Part shown: positions 42,982 through 54,098 of the stretch, one piece after another
Numbering within the stretch: the first letter of the stretch is position 1
Layout: every line of letters starts with the position of its first letter
Assembly (NCBI GenBank): GCA_002150815.3
Contig: NDFF03000026.1
Span: forward strand, 1 to 64,000
Source of the DNA: Grammothele lineata
Taxonomy: Eukaryota > Basidiomycota > Agaricomycetes > Polyporales > Polyporaceae
DNA: 64,000 bases
Reading direction: 5' to 3'
Notes under the pieces: generated by a model
What the model saw: the letters and a program-made list of their open reading frames with translations, nothing else
What the model was told of the DNA's origin: nothing
Database searches by the model: none
Program-made: the position numbers and the translations under genes

Positions 42982-45658
42982 CTACAGCTCTCCCACCTGT
43001 CCCCCAAGCCGCTCCCACTTCTGCCTCACCCTCCCCATCTCCTCCTTCACGGCCGAGTACTCATCTACAACCTCCCGCATCGCCTCCGGGCTCAGGTCTA
43101 CCTCCCCATACCTGAGCCCCCCATCTCTATCCCCGTCCTCGTCCGCCTCCCCGTCCTCGTCTTCATCCGCGCCCCCGCTGCCGACCTTCCCGTCTAACAG
43201 CCTCCGGATCTTACGCTGGGCCGCGCGCTGGCGCTCATACAGCCGGTTCTGGACGTCCGCGCACTCGCTGTAGTAGCCTCGCAGGCCCGCACGGTCGTCC
43301 GGGAGCACCCCGCGCGGCTTCCACCTCTCCCGTTCCCGTTCCCGTTCCCGTTCCCGTTCCCGTTCCCTCTCCCTTTCCCTCTTCCCTGCTCCGTTCGCAC
43401 CCGGGCCGGTCTTGCGGAACTTCTTCAAGGGAGGTTCGTCCGATGCAGACGCAGAATCGGGAGAGTTCGAGGCGGGTGGCTGCGACCCTGCGGCCGCCCG
43501 GGAAGGCAGCGCGCCTTCCTCGCTCTCGTCCTCCGAGGACGTGTATATCGGCGACCTGCGCCGGAGCTTGCTGCTCGATGCGCGCGCGGGCGAGGGCGCG
43601 GGTACGGACGAGCCCCCACGCGGCTCCGCCTTCACCCCATTGCCGTTCTTCATACTGGTGCTCCCGCTGGCGCTGCTGCTCGACGTCGATGCGGGGAGCG
43701 GGCGCGGCGGCAGCGGCGAACGCGCCGACGACGCGCGGTGCGGCGGGGAGAACGCATGGACGGAGGGCGACGCCTCCTTCTTGATCTCGCGCGGCGCCAG
43801 GCTCTCGCGCATTCGCGGGCTCGCTGCGGCCGCAGCCGCGGCGGTCGGCTTCCTCGGCAAAGAGAGGTCGCGCTCTTTCTCGCGCTGGCGCGCGGGACCG
43901 TCGTCGAGTTTGCGCTTCTTGGACGCGCTCGCGCTGAGGGGCACGTCGCGCTCGGAGTACTCCGAGTCGTTCCCGTCAGCCGCCTGCGGGGGCTTCTTGC
44001 GCTTGAAGGAGGGCAGCGGTGGCGGGGCGGGCACGGGCGACTCGCGCGCCTTCACGCGCACGGCGGGTTTCTCGTCGGGCACGTCTGAGTCCCGGTCCCG
44101 GTCGGATGCGCGCGCACCATCTTTGGCCTTTTTCTGGCGGAGGGCGGCCGCGGCGGCAGCAACGCTCGAACTACTTCGTGAGCCTGTCGGCGGCGCGAGA
44201 GGTGGTTGGGGCTTCGCAGGCCCGGAAGGAGGGGGTATGTCGCGCTTGCGAACATCAACCGGGCCCTTCTTCGACGGAGGCAGTGGGGAGTGGCTGCGCG
44301 ACTCCGTGACAGGCGGAGTGGAGGACTGCTTGGTCGCCTTGAAGCCGGAGCCAGGTAGCCGCCGAGTGGGCGGACGTGACGCGCTCGTCGGAGTACTCAC
44401 CTCGCCGTCGTCCAAGTCCCGCTCCCGCTCCCGCACCTTAGCCTTCCTGCTCTCGTCCTTGGAGGGCACAACTATGTCTGTAGGCTTCTTCCGCGTACCG
44501 TCTGCCTTCGCCTTCTTTGCCCCGCTTGAGATCACCCCGTTCCGCTCCGCCCGCGGAGCGCCGGAGGCGGCACCGGGCCTCCTCGACGACGACGCAGGCG
44601 CCGGGTCATCCGCCTCAGACGAGCGGAAGGCGACGTGCTCCCAGACGGGATCCGACTCCGGTATGCGTAGGTCTCTCAAGGCGAGTCGCGCCTGGCGAGA
44701 GAGGATGCGGCGCTCGTCGGAAGTAAGGTTCGGCCACACCTTCGGGCGGACCTCCGTCCATGACTCGAGCTTGAGCTGGTATTGTGCTTTGTTGTCCGGG
44801 TCGCTGTTCTTCGCCGCAGGGACGAGCTCGGCGACCTATTGGGCGCATAGGAAGGGTTGAAGGGATGTATTCAAGACATGGCTCGTTGAGTACTTACCGA
44901 CCGGATTAGAGTCCTTAGTTCCTGCTTCGTTTGAGTAGAGAGTTCATTGCCGCCGCACAGCCGAAGCACCTGCTCTCCAGTACGAGGCTTGAGGGCAAGA
45001 CAATGGATGAGGCGCGCTCTCGTCGACGATTTATCGCCAGCAGAGCTGCTCGAGGGAATAAGGGAGGTAGTAGGTGGTGGTGGTCGGGCTGACGTCGAAG
45101 CATGGCTAGGTGTTGAATTCGCTGCAGCGCGGCGAGCAGCGGCGGTATCCTTCTTCGTCTTGCCTTTTGGTGGTTTGCTCACTTCCGGGGGCGGGGCGTC
45201 GAGCATGATCGTTTTTCGCTCCGTGCGTTGTCTCTCAGCCTCCAGGGTCTTGTTCCGGTACCTCTCATGCAAGCTATCTACCGCCTGGCCGAACTTGAAG
45301 TTGCCGATGACATTCGCATGAAGTTTCAAGGGCGCCATGGGTTTATTGGCGAGGCGGAGGTAGAGCTCGTGGACATGGGGTTCCGGGCGGCTCTCGCAGG
45401 GGTAGAAAGTCTCCCCGATGTAAAAACCCTGCATATATGCGCGTAGCAGCGCGCATGGGCATACATTCGACAGCGCCACAGGCATTGTTAGGTACGTACC
45501 GGTCTGTTCTCATTGAAGTCGACCTCCACCTTAGGCTGGTTCTGCTCGAGGGCCTGGAAGGCCTCTTCAGACATACGCACGATCATGGCCTGCTTGGGCT
45601 TGGATTGGACGACAGATTGCCCCTGAAGGGTGAGGGTGGTGTTCCCCGGGAGAGGCAT
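42982..45658 (-). CDS. ELL-like RNA polymerase II elongation factor (tentative)
   Basis: ELL proteins raise the rate of RNA polymerase II by suppressing pausing. Three exons: the first from the ATG 45656-45658 (MPLPGNTTLTLQGQSSVQSK) holds MIVRMSEEAFQALEQNQPKV; the second begins GFYIGETFYPC and contains TRARLIHCLALKPRTGEQVL and LSTQTKQELRTLIRSV; the third begins VAELVPAAKNSDPDNKAQYQ, then SWTEVRPKVWPNLTSDERRI. This winged-helix-like region resembles the ELL N-terminal domain. A long disordered, Ser/Pro/Lys-rich middle follows, with an (Arg-Glu)n run at about 43.33-43.38 kb. The C-terminal helices DVQNRLYERQRAAQRKIRRL and MREVVDEYSAVKEEMGRVRQ are coiled-coil-like and could correspond to the occludin/ELL domain. 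Stop at 42982. The assignment rests on pattern memory only. Confidence 0.6.
43329..43364 (+). repeat. (CCCGTT)6 microsatellite within coding sequence
   Basis: Six perfect CCCGTT units, flanked on the right by decayed units. On the minus coding strand they encode an alternating Arg-Glu tract in the ELL-like protein. A hexamer changes length without shifting frame, so the tract could vary between strains. Confidence 0.9.
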
Positions 45659-46274
45659 GGTGGGTTGACGACTTGACGGGCGGTCGGTCGAGATGTGGAC
45701 TTTAACAATGGCGTGGCAGAGAGCAGGTAGGAGAAGATGGTGGTAGGAGAGAGAGGTGGATAGAGGAAGTCCGAGCCGTACCCCGTCAACACGGGCGGCA
45801 GGAGCGACAATAGGGCGAGCAAGGACCAGCGGACGACGGCCAGAGCGCAGGGACGGGGACGAGGAGGGAGGAGAGCGCGCTTGGGGGCGGCGACGCCGAC
45901 GGTGGCGGCGTGTGGCTCACCACTCCGGCCACCAGATCATATCAGCCACGTGCATCGGCACTCCGGCATAGACGCCCGCCCCTATCATGAAACCTTCGCG
46001 GAATCTTTCATTTTCGTCCCTGGCTATGGCCCCGCTTCATATCCTCTACTATCTCCACATTCACTACGATGTCGAATAGTACATAGGCACGTAACAGCAT
46101 ACAACAGAGTGCATCCACGGAGGCCGAGAACTCAGCGTCCTCTCCAGCGGCCTCCGCCTTGCAGCCAGGGACAGCCGGGCCCGCGCGGCGCGGATACACG
46201 CAGCCGCCTGCCCGCGGCCCGACCACTCGCACTGCACTGACCACCGCCACTGGCCCGATTCTTCGGGTCCAAGC
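45659..46274. other. Intergenic, promoter of ELL-like gene
   Basis: 616 nt between the ELL-like ATG and the stop of the inverted F-box gene. No additional gene recognised. Confidence 0.5.
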
Positions 46275-47346
46275 TCAAGGTCGTGCCGGCCGTCGTCCTA
46301 GTTTCTTCAACTTCTTGTTCTCCTTCTCAAGCTGTCTCATTTGTTTGGCCAGCTGGAAAACAAAAACCATCGGGGTCAGGCCCGGGCGTTATACTGCATG
46401 TGGCAGGAAGCTGTTCACTTGTCGACACGCCAGCACGTACTGAATCCGCTTCCGGACGAAGTCCTCTCTTTCTTCCTGGCTCTTGAGCTTGACAATACCC
46501 CACTTCTCCTTCAGGTCCGCGATCTCGGGCCGATGATATACTGGGAGAGGGTACCTACGCCACAAAAACAACCAATCAGGACATGTCTACTTCGGCCTGA
46601 AACAGAGTAGCAGCCTACCCATACGCTCTCGTGCGTTTGTTGAGGAAGTTGTCTCCAATGGCAGCCCTGGAATGGGCTCGCACGTCGTCGATCGTGACAT
46701 ATTCCATCCAAGTCGTACTGTCCACAGAGTCGATCAGTAATATCGCCCACACGCCACCCATCGTGTTCCTCACTTTAATTCCGCACAGCTCTTACAATAC
46801 CGGGCGGAGAACTCCCACATCACCTCGGTATTACGCGCCGCACACCCTCGCACACCCTAATATCTCCAATCAGTGAATTAACTGCGCCAACGTGTCAACA
46901 ATATCTTACATAGCAGTGTTTGAGGAACAGCAGGTCCGCATACGCGGGCTCGCTCAGGTGTGGCGGAGGATCCGGGAATTCTGGCCCCGCAGCCTTTCGT
47001 GCATCACGCCACACCTTCTCTGCACTCCTACTCATGAGCAGCGCGCGGAAGCCCTTCGTGCTTCTCGCAAGGCTTAAGAGGTCCTGCGGGTGGAGGTGGC
47101 GGAGGACCTGTAGTGGAAAATAAGATCGTAAATGTCGGTGGCGGGAATCAGGAGCACTGTAGGTGGCGAGGGATAGGACAGGTGTCGTACCTCCCAGATG
47201 ATGTCCATGGGCACGCCCGGAAGACGCGCCAGTGCTCCCCGACGGCCCTTGAGTCGTTTGGCCGGAGGACGAGAATCCGCCCCGCCTTGGGCCTCGCCGT
47301 TTGCAGCCTCGAACTCAGTACGCGTCCGCTTCTTGCGCTGTACCAT
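46275..47346 (-). CDS. Short F-box protein related to the tandem cluster
   Basis: Starts MVQRKKRTRTEFEAANGEAQ at the ATG 47344-47346. It shares with the three plus-strand genes the basic stretch (RLKGRRGALARLPGVPMD), an F-box split by an intron at the equivalent codon (IIWE then VLRHLHPQDLLSLARSTKGF), the HLSEPAYADLLF segment, and a Cys block after splicing (CYGVRGCAARNTEVMWEF, then ARYCKSC). Further exons read RAYGYPLPVYHRPEIADLKE, KLKSQEEREDFVRKRIQYVL, and a coiled-coil end, LAKQMRQLEKENKKLKKLGR, before a stop at 46275-46277. It lacks the long second half with the CxxC...HxC and C2H-like motifs. This N-terminal plus coiled-coil form may be the ancestral, shorter version. A few middle exons (46.6-46.8 kb) were joined less firmly. 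Confidence 0.75.
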
Positions 47347-47903
47347 CACGGGAGGAGCGGAGGTTGGAACCTGTAGTCGACCAGAGGGAATGGAAAGAAA
47401 GCGGAAAATTCCCGCCCGAGGGACTCTGACGAGACTTTATACCATGGCGGGGTCTCATCCTAGGAGGGACCTATCCGCCTCGTGACTGTACGCATGTGGT
47501 CGGCTATGGGTGCCAGCTGCGATCGTGATATTCCGTATGTGGAAGAAAGCCTGGGGAGCATCGTTCTAAGAACTCAATTGTTCTGTAACCGTATATTGTT
47601 CCTAAAGGGCACAATGATCAGATACCATTAGACAGATGTCAGAGAGCGGACTTGAGCACCTAAGACAGCAGTTGGCGTAATTCCCTGGGAGACTGTTAGG
47701 CACTCGTCGCACATTAGAACAAAATAGGATGTATTGGTATCATGTTAGCAACATATGGACACATTGCACTAGATGGTGCCGTAAGATAAAACATAGAAGA
47801 GATTAAGTAAGATAAGTCAACGGAAATCAAAACCTCACCGGCCCCGCCCAGAAGAACTTCGAACCCAAATGGAGAGTTACGGACAGTGGATTGTGTAGGT
47901 GAG
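47347..47903. other. Intergenic
   Basis: Promoter of the short F-box gene on its left and 3' flank of the DUF6697 gene on its right. Otherwise nothing recognised. Confidence 0.5.
47436..47441 (-). promoter_or_regulatory. TATA box of short F-box gene
   Basis: TATAAA on the minus strand, 95 nt upstream of the ATG at 47346. Confidence 0.55.
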
Positions 47904-50657
47904 CTAAGCGGCAGACCCAGAACCGCCACTTGGTTTACTAGGCCATGGCTTCTCCTTCTTGGGCGTGAGGACGGACTCCGGCTGCTTCTCTACGAGACCA
48001 CGCAGCAGCGCGACGTCGAAGTCGACGCACCGCATGCGCCACACGTGCGCCATCTAATGGACAGCGAGGAGATTCAGTGGGAAGACACACGCTAGAACGA
48101 AGACAAACACACCTCCTGACCGTCCTCGTACGCCCTGATGATCTCATCCACTCCGATATCCTTGTACTCATTTTCCTTTGTGGCCGCCACGACCTCCTCC
48201 TCCGACGGCTCCCGCCCCAGCTCGCGACGTCTGGTTATCCGCGCTCTAATATTCCGATACCTGGGCTCCTTCCTGATCCTCTTAGCCCACTTCTCCTTTG
48301 TCTGTGAGAAAAGGCATTAACATGTGGTCAGCCAACACACGAATTAGCCGACGCTCACCTGCATGTTCCACTCCGCGAACTCCAGGCCAGACAGCGACTC
48401 GACGCGCTCGAGCACGTAATCGCCCACATACAAGAAGTACGCCGCCCTAAGCCCCACGAACACCCTCATCCGCTCATCCTTCCACTCCGGCTCGTAGTTC
48501 GGGTAACAGATAAGGCCCGGCATGCCCGGCTCGGTCGGGAGCTGCGGGTCCGTCGAGAGCAGCGGGAAGAGGAAGTGGCCCGCGCGGCGCGGGCGCTGGG
48601 AGGTCGCGAACAGGCCTCGGGCGCCCACGCCGAACTGCTGGGCGATGAACGCGCGGTCGACGGTGACGTTGCGCAGGGACTCGTCGATGACGACGTCGTA
48701 CGGCGCGCAGTCGCCGAGGCGCGTGTATGCGGCCAGGTCGGTCATGAGCGGCCAGCCGAGGTCGACCTTCACGCCTGCGATCGTTATGAGTCTCCTGCGC
48801 TCGAGCTGAAAGAGTCTGTGAGTGCTACTAACCAACCCGCAGAGATGCTGTGTAGTTACCTTAATATGGGTCGAAGCATTTGGCTGAGACGGACCCGCTT
48901 GCAGAGAAGCGTCTGGGGTGGCACTGCTACCGCTCGCCCCTCCGGGAGTGGGGGGAACCGGAGTAGGCTCGAACATTTGTCCCTGCGTACTGGGCTGCGC
49001 TCCAGAGGGAAGGACATGCGACGGAGGCGGTGGAAATGACGGCGCGGAAGGTGGTTGCAGTGCTTCTTTAATCATACCAAGGATATGGTCCAGGTTGCTC
49101 TGCTTAGGCTGAGAGGTAGAGGGAGGATAGTCTTTCAGATAATATCTGGAAGTCCCTGGGACAGCCTGGTTCTGACTTTGGGCCTGCTGAGTTGATGATG
49201 TACCAGCACTCCTGGAAAGACTGGGAGGGATGGCGGATCCATGCGGCGGCGGCGGCGGCGGAGGATTCGTAACACGGGGCGTTGGATCACGTCGCGGCAG
49301 CTCGTTTTCGTCCACATACGTGAGCTCTCGCGAGGGTGCGCGAAGGTGATGCACGACTTCAGCTTGCTGGGAACCCTGCGGGTTTGGCTGCACTTGCGAC
49401 GAGTTTGACGCCTCAGCCGGCTGAGACGCGCTCGATGTTTGAACGGTCTGACCAGGGCCATTCTGTGCGCCAGAGGAAGGCCCATTGTTGAGTGGCTCGG
49501 AGTGCACCGATTGATTAGATGGGCTTGGGTTCTGAATGCCACCGCCGCCTGGTGTCGTTCCTTGGACCGGATCCGTGGAGAGTTCACCGGCAGCGCGGGG
49601 GGCTGACGGATCAACTTCCATCGGGCTAGCAGGTCTCGTCGAAGGAGGCGGGGTCAAGGTCGAAAGGGAGAACCCGGAGCAGTTTGATGAACGCTCCCAC
49701 TCTTCGTCATCCTCGTCCTTCAGTTGATCCACCTCCTCATCCTCATCTTCATCCTCCTCGTCTTTGAAATCGTCGTCGTCGTCTTCCTCTCCCTCTTCCT
49801 CTTGAGCACCTCCCTCATCATCGTCTCCACTCTCATCTGAATCCACAATCCTCCGCAGCGAAGAAGAGGCTCGGGGCGGGTCCTGGCCGCGCGAGGGGAT
49901 CATAACACGGGCGAGCCGCGGCCTCTTGCACGACGCGGGCTCCGAGTCGGGGCATGGCGACACGGCGCGCTTGCCAGAGAAGTTCGGACGGAAGGTCGTC
50001 TCAGCCCTCTGCAGCGCGCATACACGAGCGTCGGAAAGATAAAAACGGCCAAGGGAGCAACAAACCCGCTTAGCCCACACGCGCCATCGACCTCAAGAAA
50101 ATATAGCGTGCCACTAACCTGCTGGCGCCTCGACGTGCCTCGAGCCTCAGGCTTGTCCTGGTGCAACCGCTGCGCGACAACCGCAAGCGTCCCGTCATCG
50201 CTGCTCAGCTCCTGCGAGCCAAGGTGGGACGGACCCGCAGGGGCAGCCGGCGAGCCGGCGACGGAGTGGGGCGGGGTATTGAGCCCGATAGCGCCGGCGC
50301 CCACGGACGCGGACGCGGACGCGCCGCGGACCTGGAGAAAGAACGCGTTCCGCAGCTCAGCGCCGGCCTTACTCCATTCCTCGAAGCACCCATGCTAAAT
50401 ACGCGTACCTCAACGTGCGGGGATGTGCGCGCCGACGTCGACGTCGACGCTGAGGCCGGGCCAGGCGTCGCGGGTGCCCCGCCACCTGGGGCGGGGCAGC
50501 GGCAGTTTTCGCGCTTCATCTTGTAGAAGTTGAGCTGGGCATTGACTCTCATCCTCTCCTCCGATTCCTTGCGCGCCAGTTCCACATAGTACTGGAGGTA
50601 CGTCCGGAGCACGGCGGGGTCGTCGCTTTGTAAGGGGTCGAAGTCGGGAGCGTCCAT
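47904..50657 (-). CDS. DUF6697-type nuclear-like protein
   Basis: Starts MDAPDFDPLQSDDPAVLRTY at the ATG 50655-50657 with a helical first segment (LQYYVELARKESEERMRVNA). The middle is disordered: Ser/Pro-rich stretches, a run of acidic residues (EEEGEEDDDDDFKDEEDEDE) and a long Pro/Gln-rich linker. The folded C-terminal part reads RRRLITIAGVKVDLGWPLM, TDLAAYTRLGDCAPYDVVID, FIAQQFGVGARGLFATSQRP, GMPGLICYPNYEPEWKDER and VGDYVLERVESLSGLEFAEW. Basic helices follow (KWAKRIRKEPRYRNIRARIT), with EEVVAATKENEYKDIGVDEI and VWRMRCVDFDVALLRGLVEK. Stop at 47904-47906. This C-terminal pattern is the DUF6697 domain of basidiomycetes, whose function is unknown. Acidic and basic tracts suggest a nuclear protein, which is inference only. 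Confidence 0.7.
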
Positions 50658-51069
50658 GATATGATGGGCGACGGGGGTCAAGGGAGCGTGGGAACTCGCC
50701 GCGGCGGCGCGAGGTCTTTAGCTGCTCGAAGCTGAGCCACTAGGCGTGCAGGGTTGCGGCCCATGGCGCCGTCTTACACTGAAATCCGTGCAGGGACGTA
50801 CACAAGAAGCGCGGGGTGTCACGGCCGGCTGGACAGCGTTTAGTAGCATGAAGTTGGTCCGTGATCCCAACGGTCATCATGATAGCCGTGAGTCCTTCGC
50901 ACGGCAACAACTCACATACCGATGAACGAGTCTGCCCAGCGCAGCGGACGATTTCCAAGAGCCCAATGAATTACCGTAATAACAGCCCCGTACACAGGAG
51001 CCCAAAATCCAGGCGGTGAATACTAACGTAAAAAAGGAGAACCCGCAACCGCGACCCACAACCCAGGTC
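50658..51069. other. Intergenic, promoter of DUF6697 gene
   Basis: 412 nt upstream of the DUF6697 ATG and downstream of the PAQR stop. Nothing further recognised. Confidence 0.5.
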
Positions 51070-52945
51070 TCACGCCTGACACGCCTGTCCGATGCCGTCC
51101 TTCATGACTTCCATGCCCTGCTTGTGAAGGCTGATGGCGAGCACGATGCAGACGTGCCAGATCGCGTGTGAGCCGCCCCCGAGCCAGTCGAGCCAGTGCA
51201 GGGACGGCCAGCGCGTCGCGAGCACGCACTCGGGGAAGTGCGTCGCGTAGAAGACGAGTCCGATGATGTACGACGCGAGTGAGGGCGCGATGGGGGCGAT
51301 GAACGATGCCATCTGCGCGATGGAGTGGAGGCGGGAGAGCTCGACCAGGGGCGCGATGCTGCTGAACGCGAGGGAAAGGAAGAAGACTATCCGCCACATC
51401 TGTAGAGGACGTTAGAGATGCGAGATCATGGCGAGGTACCACAGAATGTACCTTGTATTCGCGTTGGTTGAACCAATCCATGAAGGGGAATATGCTCCCC
51501 GAGACACCAATAGCGAGGCAAAGCAATAAGAAAGCATTTCGGGTAGTGTGTTGGCATCGGAACCCATAGTAGACAACAGTGCCTACGCTGGCGCTGATAA
51601 GCCTATTCGCACAGACCTGATTAGCGTCGAAAGAGGCATATGGAGGGATGTAGCACATACCAGCCGATACCAACATAGTCTACTCTGGCACAGAGCTCCA
51701 TGCCCCTCAGGTGTGCACACCCGGCCATGGTATGCCACAGAGCGCTCGTGAAAAGGCAGAGCAATGCAAAAACTCCGAACGTGACTTGCGCGTACTCATA
51801 AGAGCTAGATGCGTCGTAAGATGGGGAGAAACGGAACCATGCGAAAGACCAGAGCAAGAAGGGTATCAAATGCGTGTGGATATTTACTGCATGAGGGTAA
51901 TCAGCACTCTGAAAACACACATGAACGGCAGACCGACGCACGAGTCTCATTGTGTAAAGCAAATAGCGAGAGGATCAAACGTGGCCACTCATGGAGTGGG
52001 ATAAACCTGAGAGAGAGAGGCGGCGGTGAGGAAGAGAGACACCATTAGGAGAAACGTTGCTTACCGGTAGCCCCTTTTCACAAAATGGTTGTTGCGCCAC
52101 TGCTCCGGAAGATCGACGTACTGGATCAAGCGCGACCCGTTGAGAGATCGCTTCATCGCGCGCGCAACCTCGAGCGCGGCCTTCTCCAGGGTTTCCTCGC
52201 CACTCCGGATGTCCGACGATATATCAGCTACGAACTGGGACGAGAGGACCTTGTCGAGGAGTGTGGAAAGGGTGGAACTGGGCTTGCAAGGGGAGATGAA
52301 CACGCTTGGGGCGAGGTCCATCGATGTGAGATGGGTCTGGAGGGATTGAAGGCGTGATGATAGTGTTGGTACATAGCTGAGCGGTCTATGGAAGTCTAAG
52401 TCGGAGATGCGGGAACGGACGTCGTCTAGTCGTGAGCGGACATCTGGAAAGTTGAAGTCGGGGAGATGGGAGCGGACGTCCGCGAGGGAGGGCCCGTCCG
52501 GAATGTGCGCATTTACAAGCTCCTCGACGGTAGGAACGGCATCAAGGTTGAAGAGGTCGGGTAGATGGGAGCAGACGTCCTCGCGGATGGACCGAAGCAT
52601 TTCCAGGCCATCTTTAGCCCATGCGTGGGCTTCCTCTATCGTTAGCTCTCCCTTGGCCACGAGCGCATCTGCGGAGATAGGCGACTCGAGGAGGGAGAGT
52701 CGGTTTTCGAGATCGGCGAGATAGGAGAGGACGTGGAGACGCAGTGAGGCAAGGGTGGGCGCAAGGGAAGTTAGAGAGAGGTCCAGGGCTTCGACCGAGT
52801 GCGGTAGCTGGTGGCATGGTTGGCGAAAGCGGCCGGCCTGGAAGGTAGAAAGCCTGCGCCGCGGGGCCACGGGCGGACGGAGGTGAGCATCGGAGGCGTG
52901 CTGTTCGACCGCAGTCGTCTTGGACGTGACCATAGTCGTTGCCAT
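51070..52945 (-). CDS. PAQR / haemolysin-III family receptor (Izh3-like)
   Basis: Seven-helix PAQR proteins sense lipids or act as ceramidase-like hydrolases; yeast Izh members affect zinc and sterol balance. The ATG at 52943-52945 opens a long soluble N-terminal region (MATTMVTSKTTAVEQHASDA, then amphipathic helices such as SLTSLAPTLASLRLHVLSYL and FNFPDVRSRLDDVRSRISDL). This leads to YVDLPEQWRNNHFVKRGYR, FIPLHEWPRLILSLFALHNE and VNIHTHLIPFLLW (the conserved N-x-H-T-H). Later helices are TFGVFALLCLFTSALWHTMA (second family motif, SxxxH), RVDYVGIGW, GFRCQHTTRNAFLLLCLAIG and YIIGLVFYATHFPE. Last comes GGGSHAIWHVCIVLAISLHK with the final paired His. Stop at 51070-51072. The three His positions that bind zinc in PAQRs are all present. 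The long N-terminal part is typical of Izh3-like proteins. Confidence 0.88.
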
Positions 52946-53406
52946 GTGTAAATAGTTCGGAATGAGGAGAGAAGAGAAGGACAACGGTCAGCTGAAGAGC
53001 ATGAACGGGAAAAGCAAGGGCAACGTTGGGCCCGATTAAACGAGGCTCAAGAGTCTTGAACTGAGCCTCAAGTGGAGCGGCGGTAGTCAGACGCCGGCGA
53101 CAACCCAGACGCTTGTCTCCGGAGGTTCGGATGACCGGCTGTCCTTCGGCCGATTTGCTGACGTCAGCGTAGCATGTGACCGTGTCATTCGCTCTACCTG
53201 GCACTGTCGCTTCGTTCGGACCTTACTCGACTCCTTGTGGGTGCCAAAGCATCGTTCACTAAACTTGTGTGCGCACTTCGGTATAGAATGTACGCTTACG
53301 CTCTCGAAAGAGTTTCCAACTCGTACTAACGTCATCACTTTTCACAGAGGACTTCATTATAGAACGTTGAGCGGGCAGCTTAACAGACAACTGACTTTTA
53401 TAGAAC
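52946..53406. promoter_or_regulatory. Divergent promoter region (PAQR / peptidyl-tRNA hydrolase)
   Basis: 461 nt between two divergent ATGs. No clear TATA element. It is presumed to hold both core promoters. Confidence 0.4.
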
Positions 53407-54098
53407 ATGTCCGTGACAAACCACTTCCTCGTTGCGGGTCTGGGTAATATCACACATCCACACACAAGGCATAGGTAAAAACGGTTCCAATCCACTTACT
53501 TCGTCGGGCTAGTGCTGATAGTCATGAATACTTCCTCATAACCAGCATTGGCCACTATATGATTGATGTTTTGGCTACTCGGTTAGGTCTTCGCTTGAAT
53601 TCAGAACGTAGAGGACATATAGCAACAACGAACGTCTCCGTTGGTAATAATGTCGTGACACTCACCCTTTTTAAACCAAGTACGCACCGTTTTGTCACGT
53701 CACCAGCAAGCTAACATCCGCGCCGTTTTATAGAAACATTGATGAACATCTCGGGAGGCCCAGTTGTTCAGATGTTGCGCGACACCGCGCGCGTCCCCGA
53801 ACGTCTGATCCTTATCCACGACTCACTTGATCACAAACCATGTGCAATATCATACAAGTTCGATGGCTCAGCCAACGGCCAGAACGGCGTGCGGAGTGTC
53901 ATCGCCAGCTTGGGGTCCCGCGCCGACTTCCACCGTCTCCGCCTTGGAATTGGAAGGGGCACGGACGCGGTCGAGCACGTAATGGGACGACTGTCCGACG
54001 AGGAACGACGCTTTTGGGGCGTAGACGGTCGAGGATCCGAGCTAGTATGGAGGGAGCTGACGCGTATTATGGAGAAGAGCCTTGCTCAGGTGCGATAA
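53407..54098 (+). CDS. Peptidyl-tRNA hydrolase (Pth1 type)
   Basis: Releases tRNA from stalled peptidyl-tRNA, in fungi mostly in mitochondria. Three exons, 53407-53474, 53546-53679 and 53734-54098, close in phase to 188 residues. Exon 1: MSVTNHFLVAGLGNITHPHT, with the GLGN motif and then RH at the exon end. Exon 2: SIGHYMIDVLATRLGLRLNS and NNVVTLTLFKP. Exon 3: KTLMNISGGPVVQM, LILIHDSLDHKP, then YKFDGSANGQNGVRSVIASL and ADFHRLRLGIGRG. The catalytic His is the one in TRHS, and the conserved Asp is in HDSLD. The family's usual Asn right after the His is Ser here. Stop TAA at 54096-54098. Exon 1 is only 68 nt and easy to miss. No obvious long mitochondrial presequence is present. Confidence 0.92.

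Noticed and set aside
43412..44860. Very long plus-strand open frame
   Set aside because: It is the reverse shadow of the ELL-like protein's low-complexity third exon, whose minus-strand frame shows the conserved domain ends.
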